64,000 nucleotides of DNA, from positions 529,001 through 593,000 of the forward strand of contig NZ_PYJQ01000001.1 in the NCBI RefSeq assembly GCF_003024605.1, read 5' to 3'. Below the pieces are notes generated by a model. The model was not told the origin of the DNA. It was given only the letters and a program-made list of their open reading frames with translations, and ran no database searches. Source of the DNA: Rhizobium sp. JAB6. GTDB taxonomy: Bacteria > Pseudomonadota > Alphaproteobacteria > Rhizobiales > Rhizobiaceae. Of the stretch, positions 55,854 through 64,000 are shown in pieces; the stretch's first letter is position 1; every line of letters starts with the position of its first letter. The position numbers and the translations under genes are program-made.

Positions 55854-56588
55854 ATGCAGTCTGGTATTTATGTCGCGCTGTCATCCCAGATGGCGCTCGA
55901 GCGGCGTCTGACGACGATCGCCGACAATTTGGCCAATGTGAACACGACAGGCTTCCGGGGTACCGAAGTCAAGTTCGATCAGGTCCTCAGCAATACGCAA
56001 AACAAGCTCAATGCCAAGGTCGCCTTCGTTTCTCAGGGCAACGACTATCTCTCCACCGATAATGGCGAACTCCAGAATACCGGCAATCTCTTCGATTTCG
56101 CCGTCAAGGGTGACGCCTATTTCGGCATGAATACGCCGGCCGGCCTGGTGCTGACGCGCGACGGCCGCTTCACCATGACCGAAAGCGGCGCGCTGGTTTC
56201 CACGCGCGGTTTCCCGGTCCTCGATCCGGGCGGCGCGCCGATCCAGCTCGACCCCGCCGGCGGTCCGCCGAGCGTTGCGTCGAACGGTACGATCATGCAG
56301 AACGGCCGGAGCATGGGCCAGATCGGCCTCTACAGCGCCGATGTCAGCAAGGGCTTTCTGCGCTACGAAAACAGCGGCATCCTGCCGACCGATACGCCGC
56401 AGCCGGTGATCGACCGCTCGAATATCGGTATCGCGCAAGGTTACCTCGAAAACTCCAACGTGAATGGCATGCGGGAAATGACCAACCTCATTGAGGTCAG
56501 CCGGGCCTTCGACAATATCAGCACGCTCACCAGCAGCAGCGAAGGCACGCTCACCGACGCCATCAAGACCCTCGGCGGCAGCCAGTAA
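55854..56588 (+). CDS. flgF: Flagellar proximal rod protein FlgF
   Basis: This 244-residue rod protein has the N-terminal flagellar rod signature (ALSSQMALERRLTTIADNLANVNTTGFRG, read in two parts near residues 9-37) and the C-terminal helix with NVNGMREMTNLIEVSRAFD. It assembles between FlgC and FlgG. GGAGG precedes the ATG at nine bases. It starts the rightward block, 223 bases from motA, with 12 bases to fliI. Confidence 0.92.
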   Translation: MQSGIYVALSSQMALERRLTTIADNLANVNTTGFRGTEVKFDQVLSNTQNKLNAKVAFVSQGNDYLSTDNGELQNTGNLFDFAVKGDAYFGMNTPAGLVLTRDGRFTMTESGALVSTRGFPVLDPGGAPIQLDPAGGPPSVASNGTIMQNGRSMGQIGLYSADVSKGFLRYENSGILPTDTPQPVIDRSNIGIAQGYLENSNVNGMREMTNLIEVSRAFDNISTLTSSSEGTLTDAIKTLGGSQ

Positions 56589-56600
56589 AGAGGGCTTGTC

Positions 56601-57986
56601 ATGGTCGAGGATCGGTTACCGGAGGGCGCGGTGTCGCCGAAACTTTCGCATATGGCCGTCCTGGCGAGCCAATATGCGCAGGCGGAGAATGCCGTGGCCC
56701 ATGGCGGTCATGTGCGCACCATCGCCGCTGGGCACTATACGGTTGCCGGTCTTTCCAGACAGGTCCGCCTCGGCGATTTCGTCGCGCACCGGTCGCCGAC
56801 GGGCGTCCATCTCGGCGAAGTCGTGCGCGTCGAGCCGGAACTCACCTACGTCTGTCCGATCGAGCCGGGCGAGCCGATCGGCATCCAGGACACCATCATC
56901 CGCAAGGGCGCTTTCCGTATCGCGCCCGATGACAGCTGGTGCGGCCGCACGATCAATTCGCTCGGCGAGCCGATCGATGGCCTTGGTCCCCTGACATCGG
57001 GACTGGAAGCGCGCTCGATCTCCAATACGGCGCCGCCGTCGATGATGCGCAAGCGCGTCGAAACCGGCTTCAAAACCGGCGTCCGCGCGATCGATATCTT
57101 TTCGCCGCTCTGCCTTGGCCAGCGCCTCGGCATCTTCGCCGGCTCCGGCGTCGGCAAATCGACGCTGCTGTCGATGTTGGCGAGGGCAGACGCCTTCGAC
57201 AAGGTGGTGATCGCGCTCGTCGGCGAACGCGGCCGCGAAGTGCGCGAATTCATCGAGGATACGCTGGGTTCCCACATGCAGAAATCGGTCGCCGTCGTTG
57301 CGACCAGCGACGAGAGCCCGATGCTGCGCAAGATGGCGCCGCTATCGGCCATAACGATTGCCGAACATTTCCGCGACAGGGGCGATAACGTTCTCCTGAT
57401 CGTCGACAGCGTCACCCGTTTCGCCCACGCCATCCGCGAAGTGGCGACGGCCTCCGGCGAGCCGCCGATCGCACGCGGATATCCGGCATCCGTCTTTACT
57501 GAACTGCCGCGCCTTCTCGAACGGGCCGGTCCCGGACCGGAAGGGACCGGCACCATCACCGCCATCATCTCGATCCTGGTCGACGGCGACAATCACAACG
57601 ACCCGATCGCCGATTCCACCCGCGGCATTCTCGACGGTCACATCGTCCTGCAGCGCAGCCTTGCCGAAGAAGGTCGCTATCCGCCGATCGATCCGCTCGC
57701 ATCCGTCTCGCGTCTGGCGCGCAAGGCCTGGACCTCGGACCAGGAAAAGCTGGTTTCGCGGCTGAAGGCATTGGTGCACCGCTATGAGGAAACGCGCGAC
57801 CTGCGCCTGATCGGCGGTTATCGCCAGGGCGCCGACGCCGATCTCGATATTGCCGTGCGCCAGGTGCCCATCATCTACGACATACTGAAGCAGACACCCG
57901 GCGAAGAGCCGTCGGCGGATGCTTTCACCGATCTCGCGACGGCCCTCAGGAATGCTTCCGGCGGGGTCCCCGCGAGAGCCAAATGA
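56601..57986 (+). CDS. fliI: Flagellar export ATPase FliI
   Basis: This 461-residue ATPase powers delivery of substrates to the flagellar export gate. Walker A is GSGVGKSTLL (K186), Walker B lies in VLLIVDSVTRFAHAIRE, and PARGYPxSVF-like sequence is seen as IARGYPASVFTELPRLLERAG. Its length fits the family. The regulator FliH is not adjacent. The following unknown gene starts 64 bases downstream. Confidence 0.95.
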   Translation: MVEDRLPEGAVSPKLSHMAVLASQYAQAENAVAHGGHVRTIAAGHYTVAGLSRQVRLGDFVAHRSPTGVHLGEVVRVEPELTYVCPIEPGEPIGIQDTIIRKGAFRIAPDDSWCGRTINSLGEPIDGLGPLTSGLEARSISNTAPPSMMRKRVETGFKTGVRAIDIFSPLCLGQRLGIFAGSGVGKSTLLSMLARADAFDKVVIALVGERGREVREFIEDTLGSHMQKSVAVVATSDESPMLRKMAPLSAITIAEHFRDRGDNVLLIVDSVTRFAHAIREVATASGEPPIARGYPASVFTELPRLLERAGPGPEGTGTITAIISILVDGDNHNDPIADSTRGILDGHIVLQRSLAEEGRYPPIDPLASVSRLARKAWTSDQEKLVSRLKALVHRYEETRDLRLIGGYRQGADADLDIAVRQVPIIYDILKQTPGEEPSADAFTDLATALRNASGGVPARAK

Positions 57987-58050
57987 TGGCCGTCCGCAGT
58001 ACTATCTCGTTTTTTCAAGTCCGCAAGCCCGTCGAACATTGCCGAATGTC

Positions 58051-58617
58051 ATGCTGAAAAAGAGGCCGCAAGTGAGAGAATCCGACGCAGACGAACCGGT
58101 CGCCCCGCCGAAATCGGCGAGAAGGCGAACCGTTGTGGACAGGGCTCTCGCCTTTACCGGGCTGGTGCTGGCCGGTGCCTCTGCCTTCTTCCCCTGGTAT
58201 GTCTTTTTGAACCCGGACAAGTTCGGCATCCACGTGGCCGAAGGCGATCGCACCCGCGATCTGCCGAATTGGCCTGGCCGCGCGATCGTCAGCGTATCGC
58301 CGCTTGCCATGGTCAACAAGAATCCCTCGCAATCGAAGGATCTCATTCCCGATCCGCTGACGACGGCGACGGTCAGCAATGCCGGTCGCGAGGATGACAA
58401 GGGGCCGCCGGCCGATCAGCAGCCGTTTCCCGGCAAGTCTGCCTTCCAGCTGCTGCATGTCGCAAACGGCCGCGCGCTGATCGAGGACGACACCGGCATG
58501 TATGTCGTGCGGGTCGGCTCGGTTCTGCCCGACAGCAGCCGGCTGGCTTCGATTGAGCAAAGGGAGGGAAAATGGGTCATCGTCACCTCGACGGGCGATG
58601 TCTATGGCAGCAACTGA
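58051..58617 (+). CDS. Membrane-anchored flagellar-cluster protein of unknown function
   Basis: I do not recognise this 188-residue protein as a named family. It has a basic N-terminus, one membrane span (VVDRALAFTGLVLAGASAFFPWY, in parts near residues 30-52), a proline-rich periplasmic linker, and a C-terminal domain of about 55 residues (FQLLHVANGRALIEDDTG and later VRVGSVLPDSSRLASIEQ) whose pattern recalls the small beta domains of GspC/PilP-type proteins. That likeness is by eye only. A gene of this kind occurs between fliI and flgB in other Rhizobiaceae. The start at 58051 has a weak ribosome-binding site. Confidence 0.68.
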   Translation: MLKKRPQVRESDADEPVAPPKSARRRTVVDRALAFTGLVLAGASAFFPWYVFLNPDKFGIHVAEGDRTRDLPNWPGRAIVSVSPLAMVNKNPSQSKDLIPDPLTTATVSNAGREDDKGPPADQQPFPGKSAFQLLHVANGRALIEDDTGMYVVRVGSVLPDSSRLASIEQREGKWVIVTSTGDVYGSN

Positions 58618-58736
58618 GGCAGATACGGAATCGTCTGGATTTCAGGCACTTCGACAACCCCGCAGGAACGCATTTCCCGCAAGTCCCACGCAAGATTATC
58701 CCGCTAGATTCATAGTGTAAGAACGGAGAGAAGCCC

Positions 58737-59129
58737 ATGCAACCCATTCAGCTCTTTGATCTGGCCTCACGGCAAGCGGAGTGGCTCCAGGTGCGTCAGC
58801 AGGTTGTTGCCGGCAATATCGCCAATGCCAATACCCCGAAGTACCACGCCAAGGATGTCACGCCGTTCCAGGCCGTTCTGGACAACCAGAACGTCAACAT
58901 GGTCCGGACCAATCCCGCGCATCTTTCGGGCAACGAATTCAGCACGAGCGGCAACATCAACGTCGAAGAGGCGCCGCTCAACCAGGAAATTGGCGTCCAG
59001 GAGTCGGGTAACACCGTCGGCCTGGAGGACGAGCTCGCCAAGGCCGGTGACATCAAGCGGCAGTACAGCTTGAACACCGCTCTCGTAGGCTCCTTTCATC
59101 GCATGATGTTGATGGCCGTAAAACAATAG
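58737..59129 (+). CDS. flgB: Flagellar basal-body rod protein FlgB
   Basis: This 130-residue rod protein has the family pattern VVAGNIANANTPKYHAKD near residues 22-39 and the C-terminal helix LNTALVGSFHRMMLMAVKQ. It forms the proximal rod with FlgC and FliE. ACGGAGAGAAGC precedes the ATG. It begins a new run of closely spaced rod genes. Confidence 0.94.
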   Translation: MQPIQLFDLASRQAEWLQVRQQVVAGNIANANTPKYHAKDVTPFQAVLDNQNVNMVRTNPAHLSGNEFSTSGNINVEEAPLNQEIGVQESGNTVGLEDELAKAGDIKRQYSLNTALVGSFHRMMLMAVKQ

Positions 59130-59145
59130 ATGAAGTGAAGATGTC

Positions 59146-59562
59146 ATGGACCCCTTATCAGCCGCATTGAAGATTGCAGGCTCCGGCCTGGAGGCTCAAT
59201 CGACTCGTCTGCGTATCGTCTCCGAAAATATCGCCAATGCCCGCTCGACGGGCGACACGCCGGGCGCCGATCCTTATCGGCGCAAGACCGTGACGTTCGG
59301 TGCCGAGATGGATCGTGCCAATGGCCTGACCACGGTCGGCGTCAAGAAGCTCGGCGAGGACACGGGCAAGTTCGTCGAGGAATACGATCCCAGCAATCCT
59401 GCCGCCGACCAGAAGGGATACGTCAAGATGCCCAACGTCAACATTCTGGTCGAGATGGCCGACATGCGGGAGGCCAACCGTTCGTACGAGGCCAATCTGC
59501 AGACGGTCAGACAGGCCCGTGATCTCATCTCCTCCACTATTGATCTGCTGAAGAACCAATGA
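59146..59562 (+). CDS. flgC: Flagellar basal-body rod protein FlgC
   Basis: This 138-residue rod protein has the N-terminal signature [21 protein letters not shown] and the C-terminal [19 protein letters not shown]. It is 16 bases after flgB and overlaps fliE by four bases. Confidence 0.95.
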   Translation: MDPLSAALKIAGSGLEAQSTRLRIVSENIANARSTGDTPGADPYRRKTVTFGAEMDRANGLTTVGVKKLGEDTGKFVEEYDPSNPAADQKGYVKMPNVNILVEMADMREANRSYEANLQTVRQARDLISSTIDLLKNQ

Positions 59563-59909
59563 TCGACTCGATTAAGAATGTAGCCTCCCTCTCGGCGACC
59601 CGCGGCCTTGGCAGCATCGCTACCGATATGACCTCCGCCGCTTCCAGCGCGTTGAATGCTTCGCCGGCCGCTGCCATGGGGGCGAATGCCGGAATGAGCT
59701 TCGCGTCGGTCATGTCGAATGTCGCAAAGGATTCCATCAATTCGCTGAAGGATGCTGAAAAGGCTTCCTTTGCCGGCATCAAGGGCACGATGAGCACCCG
59801 CGAAGTGGTCGACAAGGTCATGCAGGCCGACCAGACCCTGCAGACGGCGATCGCCCTGCGCGACAAGGTGGTCTCGGCATTCCTCGACATTACCAAGATG
59901 CAGATCTAG
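59559..59909 (+). CDS. fliE: Flagellar hook-basal body complex protein FliE
   Basis: This 116-residue protein connects the MS ring to the rod. The C-terminal part ([33 protein letters not shown], in parts) is the family's conserved helix. It overlaps flgC, and 97 bases separate it from flgG, longer than the other spacings in this block. Confidence 0.92.
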   Translation: MIDSIKNVASLSATRGLGSIATDMTSAASSALNASPAAAMGANAGMSFASVMSNVAKDSINSLKDAEKASFAGIKGTMSTREVVDKVMQADQTLQTAIALRDKVVSAFLDITKMQI

Positions 59910-60006
59910 TGCGGGGCTTCCCGCTCTAATTGTTTGATTTGGCGTGAGTTGTTCGCAGGCCGCTTCGCGGTTTCGAAGATTCCGCCCTGGCTCGAAGGAC
60001 AAAAGC

Positions 60007-60795
60007 ATGAGAGCGCTCGCAATTGCCGCGACGGGCATGGACGCCCAGCAGACCAATCTTGAAGTGATCGCGAACAACATCGCGAACATCAACACGACGG
60101 GTTACAAGCGCTCGCGCGCCGAGTTTTCCGACCTTCTCTATCAAACGGAACGTGCCAAGGGCATTGCCAACAGGCCGAACCAGGCGGTGGTGCCGGAAGG
60201 CGCCAATATCGGTCTCGGCGTGCAGACCGTGGCGGTGCGTAACATTCAGGTCCAGGGCCAACTCTCGCAGACGCAGAACGATCTCGATATCGCGCTTGTC
60301 GGTCGCGGCTGGTTTCAGATTCAGATGCCCGACCGCACGATCGCCTACACCCGCGCCGGCTCCTTCAACAGAAGCGATACCGGCCAGATCGTAACTCCCG
60401 ATGGCAACGTATTGGCGCCGGGTATCACCATTCCGAACAATGCCACCAGCCTCACCGTCAGCCAGTCCGGCCAGGTTTCCGCAATCATCGGCACGGCGAC
60501 GACGCCGACGGTACTCGGCCAGCTGCAGATTGCCAACTTCGTCAACGAGGCCGGTCTGCAGCCGATGGGCAGTAACCTCTTCACGCAGACGCCCGCCTCC
60601 GGCGATCCGGTCGTCTCCGATCCGAACCAGAACGGCTTCGGCTATATGAAGCAATTCTATCTCGAATCGTCGAACGTCGATCCGGTTAAGGAAATTACCG
60701 ATCTGATCACCGCGCAGCGCGCCTATGAGATGAATTCGAAGGTCATCACCACGGCCGACGAAATGGCGCAGATCGTCAGCAAGAATCTGAAGTAA
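60007..60795 (+). CDS. flgG: Flagellar distal rod protein FlgG
   Basis: This 262-residue protein builds the distal rod that runs through the P and L rings. N-terminal [31 protein letters not shown] (in parts) and C-terminal [25 protein letters not shown] are diagnostic. The ATG at 60007 begins the family sequence; earlier in-frame codons are not conserved in type. It lies 19 bases before flgA. Confidence 0.95.
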   Translation: MRALAIAATGMDAQQTNLEVIANNIANINTTGYKRSRAEFSDLLYQTERAKGIANRPNQAVVPEGANIGLGVQTVAVRNIQVQGQLSQTQNDLDIALVGRGWFQIQMPDRTIAYTRAGSFNRSDTGQIVTPDGNVLAPGITIPNNATSLTVSQSGQVSAIIGTATTPTVLGQLQIANFVNEAGLQPMGSNLFTQTPASGDPVVSDPNQNGFGYMKQFYLESSNVDPVKEITDLITAQRAYEMNSKVITTADEMAQIVSKNLK

Positions 60796-60814
60796 CGAGA
60801 GGGACGGGCCGAAC

Positions 60815-61315
60815 ATGAGGTTTCGCCGGATGAAAAGCTTGGCAATGGCATGGTTCGCCGCGGCGAGCCTCTCCGTCGTATTCGCGTCGGCTGCGCCCGC
60901 CGGCGCGCAGAGCACCGATGGCGGAAGTCTCGGAACCGCCGTGGTGCCGACCGAAACGATCTATCCGGGCGATATCATCAGCAGCGGCCAGCTCGAAGAG
61001 GTGGAAGTCACCAACCCCAATCTCAGCGGCGATTATGCCAAGCGGCTCCGCGAGGTGACCGGCCTCGTATCGAAGCGCACGCTGCTTCCCGGCCGCACCA
61101 TTTCCATCTCCGCCCTGCGCCAGCCCTATGCGGTAACGCGCGGCTCCAATGTCCGTCTGGTGATGAGCATGGGCAGCATGACGATTACCGCCGCGGGCAC
61201 GCCGCTGGATGACGGCGCCGTCGGCGACAATGTCCGCGCCCGCAACATGGATTCCGGCATCATCGTCAACGGCACGGTCCTTCAAAACGGCACGATACGC
61301 GTGGTCGCGAAATGA
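60815..61315 (+). CDS. flgA: Flagellar P-ring assembly chaperone FlgA
   Basis: This 166-residue periplasmic protein helps assemble the P ring from FlgI. A signal peptide (about residues 1-32, cleaved after PAGAQS or nearby) is followed by a SAF-like domain with ETIYPGDIISSGQLEEVEV and a C-terminal beta region ending NGTVLQNGTIRVVAK. It overlaps flgI by four bases. It is shorter than enteric FlgA, as usual for alpha-proteobacteria. Confidence 0.93.
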   Translation: MRFRRMKSLAMAWFAAASLSVVFASAAPAGAQSTDGGSLGTAVVPTETIYPGDIISSGQLEEVEVTNPNLSGDYAKRLREVTGLVSKRTLLPGRTISISALRQPYAVTRGSNVRLVMSMGSMTITAAGTPLDDGAVGDNVRARNMDSGIIVNGTVLQNGTIRVVAK

Positions 61316-62430
61316 AACGGCTTCGTCAATTACTTGCAATCCTGTTCGCATTGCCGAGCCTGATCGCCGCCGATCCGGCTCTGGCGATGCAATCACGCAT
61401 CAAGGATATCGCGTCGCTGCAATCCGGCCGCGACAACCAGCTGATCGGCTACGGCCTGATCGTCGGTCTTCAGGGAACCGGCGACGGCCTGCGTTCCTCG
61501 CCTTTCACCGAGCAGTCCATGCGCGCGATGCTGCAGAACCTCGGCATCTCGACGCAGGGCGGCCAATCCGCCGCGAAGAACACTGCAGCCGTCATGGTGA
61601 CGGCGAACCTGCCACCCTTTGCAAGCCCCGGCAGCCGCATCGACGTGACGGTCAGTTCGCTCGGCGATGCGACGTCGCTGCGCGGCGGCACGCTGATCAT
61701 GACCTCGCTGAGCGGCGCCGATGGGCAGATCTATGCCGTGGCGCAGGGCTCCGTCATCGTATCCGGCTTTCAGGCGCAGGGTGCTGCCGCCTCGGTGACC
61801 GAGGGTGTCACCACGGCTGGCCGCGTGCCGGGCGGCGCCATCATCGAGCGTGAGCTGCCGTCGCGTTTCAAGGATTCCGTCAATCTGGTCCTGCAGCTGC
61901 GCAATCCGGACTTCTCCACCTCGATCCGCATCTCGGACACGGTCAATACCTGGGCGACCTCGCGGTTTGGGGCGCCGATCGCAGAAGCCAAGGATTCGCA
62001 GGAGGTGACCATCGCCAAGCCGAAAATGGCCGACCTGACGCGGCTGATGGCCGATATCGAAAATCTCAATGTCCAGACCGATACGCCGGCCAAGGTTGTC
62101 ATCAACGAGCGTACGGGTACGATCGTCATCGGCGCCGACGTGCGCGTATCGCCGGTCGCCGTCAGCTACGGAACGCTGACCGTGCAGGTGAGCGAGAACC
62201 CGCAGGTGATCCAGCCCGAGCCCTTCTCCGACGGCCAGACGGCGATCCAGGACCAGACGGATATCACCGCCACCAAGAGCGGCGGCCGTGTGGCGGTGCT
62301 GGAAGGGCCTGACCTGAAGACGCTGGTCTCCGGCCTCAACAATATCGGCGTCAAGCCGGACGGCATCATCGCCATCCTGCAGGGCATCAAGTCGGCCGGC
62401 GCCCTGCAAGCGGAGCTCGTGCTGCAATGA
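61312..62430 (+). CDS. flgI: Flagellar P-ring protein FlgI
   Basis: This 372-residue periplasmic protein forms the P ring in the peptidoglycan layer. It has a signal peptide ending near ADPALA, followed by SRIKDIASLQSGRDNQLIGYG and GTGDGLRSSPFTEQSM. The central FASPGSRIDVTVSSLGDA and the late INERTGTIVIGADVRVSPVAV are family hallmarks. It overlaps motE by four bases. Confidence 0.95.
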   Translation: MKRLRQLLAILFALPSLIAADPALAMQSRIKDIASLQSGRDNQLIGYGLIVGLQGTGDGLRSSPFTEQSMRAMLQNLGISTQGGQSAAKNTAAVMVTANLPPFASPGSRIDVTVSSLGDATSLRGGTLIMTSLSGADGQIYAVAQGSVIVSGFQAQGAAASVTEGVTTAGRVPGGAIIERELPSRFKDSVNLVLQLRNPDFSTSIRISDTVNTWATSRFGAPIAEAKDSQEVTIAKPKMADLTRLMADIENLNVQTDTPAKVVINERTGTIVIGADVRVSPVAVSYGTLTVQVSENPQVIQPEPFSDGQTAIQDQTDITATKSGGRVAVLEGPDLKTLVSGLNNIGVKPDGIIAILQGIKSAGALQAELVLQ

Positions 62431-62969
62431 TCTCGAACGCGACTGCTAGAAATACGCTGATCGCCTGCAGCCTTGCAACGGGAGCTCTGCTCTGGTCGCT
62501 CGGTGCGGCTCCGGCGCAGGAGGCGCCGAAGCCGGCCGCCGCCGATCCGGCGTCCAGCCAGGATGAGATCCGCCAGTTCTGCACCAATATTGCCGATCCG
62601 GCCCGCGACCAGCGCTATCTGCTGCAGAAGCAGGAGCTGGAAAAACTTCAGGCCGATGTCGATCAGCGCATCGCCACCATGGATCAGCGCAAGGCCGAAT
62701 ACGAGGACTGGCTGAAAAAGCGCGATGACTTCCTGAAGACGGCGGATGTCGGCCTGGTCGATATCTACAAGAACATGAAGCCGGACGCGGCGGCCGCCAG
62801 CCTCAACGACGTGAAAACCGTGGTTGCCGCCGCCATCATCATGAAGCTTTCGGCGCGCCAGTCGAGCCTCATTCTCGCGGAAATGGATGCGAAGAAGGCG
62901 GCGGTCATCACCAATATCATCGCCAGCGCATCCGACCCGAATACATCGAAGTCGAAGGACCCCTCATGA
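62427..62969 (+). CDS. motE: Periplasmic motility chaperone MotE
   Basis: This 180-residue protein has a signal peptide (about residues 1-30), an acidic alanine/proline spacer, and a MgtE-N-like helical domain with coiled coil (KQELEKLQADVDQRIATMDQ then MKPDAAAASLNDVKTVVAAAI). In Sinorhizobium, MotE is a chaperone that folds and stabilises the periplasmic motor protein MotC. Same place (between flgI and flgH) and same architecture here. It overlaps both neighbours by four bases. Confidence 0.88.
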   Translation: MISNATARNTLIACSLATGALLWSLGAAPAQEAPKPAAADPASSQDEIRQFCTNIADPARDQRYLLQKQELEKLQADVDQRIATMDQRKAEYEDWLKKRDDFLKTADVGLVDIYKNMKPDAAAASLNDVKTVVAAAIIMKLSARQSSLILAEMDAKKAAVITNIIASASDPNTSKSKDPS

Positions 62970-63679
62970 ACACGCGTCTTACGGCCGCCTGCGCAATCGT
63001 CGTCATTCTCGCCGGTTGCCAGTCGCAGGCTCTCAGAGAAATCGGCAGGGCGCCTGCCATGAGTCCGATCGGCAGCGGCCTGCAATATGCGCAGACGCCG
63101 CAGATGTCTCAATATCCGAAGCGGCCTCACCAGGTCGCGCAGGGCTATTCGCTCTGGAACGATTCGCAAGCCGCCTTGTTCAAGGATTCCCGCGCGCTCA
63201 ATGTCGGCGACATCCTGACCGTCACGATCAAGATCGACGACAAGGCGAACTGGGACAATGAGACCAACCGAAGCCGCGTGAACAAGAGCGATATGGGCTG
63301 GAACATCACCGCCAAGATCTTCGGCTGGCAGCCAAGCACGAATGCGAATGCGACGTCGGGCTCCGATACGAGCACGGACGGCAAGGGCAAGATGCAGCGC
63401 TCCGAACAGATCAACCTTCTGGTCGCTGCCGTCGTGACGGGCATTCTCGAAAACGGCAACCTGATGATCAGCGGCTCGCAGGAAGTGCGCATGAATCAGG
63501 AAATCCGCATTCTCAACGTCGCCGGCATCGTGCGGCCGCAGGACGTGACCTCCGACAACACCATTTCCTACGACAAGATTGCCGAGGCCCGCATCTCCTA
63601 TGGCGGCCGCGGCCGCCTGACGGAAGTACAGCAGCCGCCGAGAGGGCAGCAGGCGGTCGACCTGCTCTCGCCGCTCTGA
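62966..63679 (+). CDS. flgH: Flagellar L-ring lipoprotein FlgH
   Basis: This 237-residue outer-membrane lipoprotein forms the L ring. A lipobox ILAGC places the lipidated cysteine at C18. Family sequences SLWNDSQAALFKDSRALNVGD and ILTVTIKIDDKANWDNET are clear, and the C-terminus contains NLMISGSQEVRMNQEIRILNV. It overlaps motE and lies 23 bases before fliL. Confidence 0.95.
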   Translation: MNTRLTAACAIVVILAGCQSQALREIGRAPAMSPIGSGLQYAQTPQMSQYPKRPHQVAQGYSLWNDSQAALFKDSRALNVGDILTVTIKIDDKANWDNETNRSRVNKSDMGWNITAKIFGWQPSTNANATSGSDTSTDGKGKMQRSEQINLLVAAVVTGILENGNLMISGSQEVRMNQEIRILNVAGIVRPQDVTSDNTISYDKIAEARISYGGRGRLTEVQQPPRGQQAVDLLSPL

Positions 63680-63702
63680 TTTGACAGCGAACGGATAGGG
63701 AT

Positions 63703-64000
63703 ATGGCAGCAGTCGCAGACGAATCGGCAAAGGGCAAGGGATCGCCGCTGATCATGATGGTCGCCGGGCTGCTGGTGCTGACCGCGCTCGGCGGCGGCGG
63801 GGGCTGGGTACTGGGGACCATGGTGGCGCCGCGGATCAAGCAGGCCACCGCCGCGGTGCAGGCGACCGTAAAGGCCGGCGGCGATAGCAAGCAGGCTGCC
63901 GCCGCCGCGCAGGCAAACGGCATCGTCGCGCTGGATCCGATCACCGTCAACCTCGCTTATCCCTCGCAGAACTGGATCAGGCTGGAGCTTGCGCTCGTTT
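63703..64000 (+). CDS. fliL: Flagellar basal-body-associated protein FliL (N-terminal part)
   Basis: The first 99 codons are present and the gene runs off the window end. One membrane span (about residues 17-37, LIMMVAGLLVLTALGG) follows a short cytoplasmic tail, then a periplasmic linker and the start of the FliL domain with LDPITVNLAYPSQNWIRLEL. FliL supports stator function and load sensing. The remaining export gate gene fliP is expected next, outside the window. Confidence 0.92.
   Translation, partial: MAAVADESAKGKGSPLIMMVAGLLVLTALGGGGGWVLGTMVAPRIKQATAAVQATVKAGGDSKQAAAAAQANGIVALDPITVNLAYPSQNWIRLELALV

Overview
This 64 kb window is chromosomal DNA from an alpha-proteobacterium of the Rhizobium/Agrobacterium/Sinorhizobium group. 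The evidence is the GC-rich, tightly packed genes and the gene order: a PodJ-type polar protein next to a beta-oxidation operon, a fused SecDF, and a chemotaxis operon (receptor, cheS, cheY1, cheA, cheW, cheR, cheB, cheY2, cheD, cheT) running into fliF, visN and visR and then the main flagellar cluster. VisN, VisR and MotE are typical of Rhizobiaceae. I cannot name the species. I see no tRNA, rRNA, CRISPR array, insertion sequence or prophage.

Layout. 1-1.8 kb: end of a ligase-associated Lhr-type helicase and the phosphoesterase PdeM. 1.8-4.7 kb: a DHFR-like protein divergent from an HxlR regulator, then a TauE/SafE permease with a TIGR02186-type partner. 5.0-8.7 kb: podJ. 9.2-14.4 kb: a three-gene fatty-acid beta-oxidation operon (acyl-CoA dehydrogenase, thiolase, hydratase/dehydrogenase) behind a perfect 22-bp palindrome. 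14.5-19.8 kb: an MFS exporter divergent from a TetR regulator, mscL, an aminotransferase and a galE-like epimerase. 19.8-25.5 kb: a LysR regulator divergent from a complete branched-chain-amino-acid-type ABC importer. 25.5-29.3 kb: a palindromic repeat element, a GMC oxidoreductase, a 3-hydroxyisobutyryl-CoA-hydrolase-like protein and a 3-hydroxyisobutyrate dehydrogenase. 29.4-37.4 kb: a UvrD-type helicase preceded by an alpha-proteobacterial SOS box, a beta-propeller protein, secDF, a small membrane protein and a GT39-type glycosyltransferase. 37.5-38.1 kb: a long spacer holding a probable 37-residue membrane protein.

38.1-46.6 kb is the chemotaxis operon, with most genes overlapping or nearly touching. 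A cytoplasmic globin-type receptor signals through CheW and CheA to CheY2 (motor) and CheY1 (phosphate sink); CheR, CheB and CheD adapt the receptors; CheS and CheT are accessory. 46.8-64 kb is motility: fliF, the LuxR-type activators visN/visR, a leftward block motA-fliM-fliN-fliG-flhB plus a small gene, and a rightward block flgF-fliI-unknown-flgB-flgC-fliE-flgG-flgA-flgI-motE-flgH-fliL, cut by the window end.

Most of the window is core genome. The points most worth a second look are regulatory sites seen directly in the DNA (SOS box, CtrA-like box at podJ, operator at the beta-oxidation operon), a globin receptor whose expected haem-ligand histidine is glutamate, matching acidic-Phe-Phe tails on CheD and CheT, a small membrane protein gene, and two uncharacterised proteins inside the flagellar cluster.
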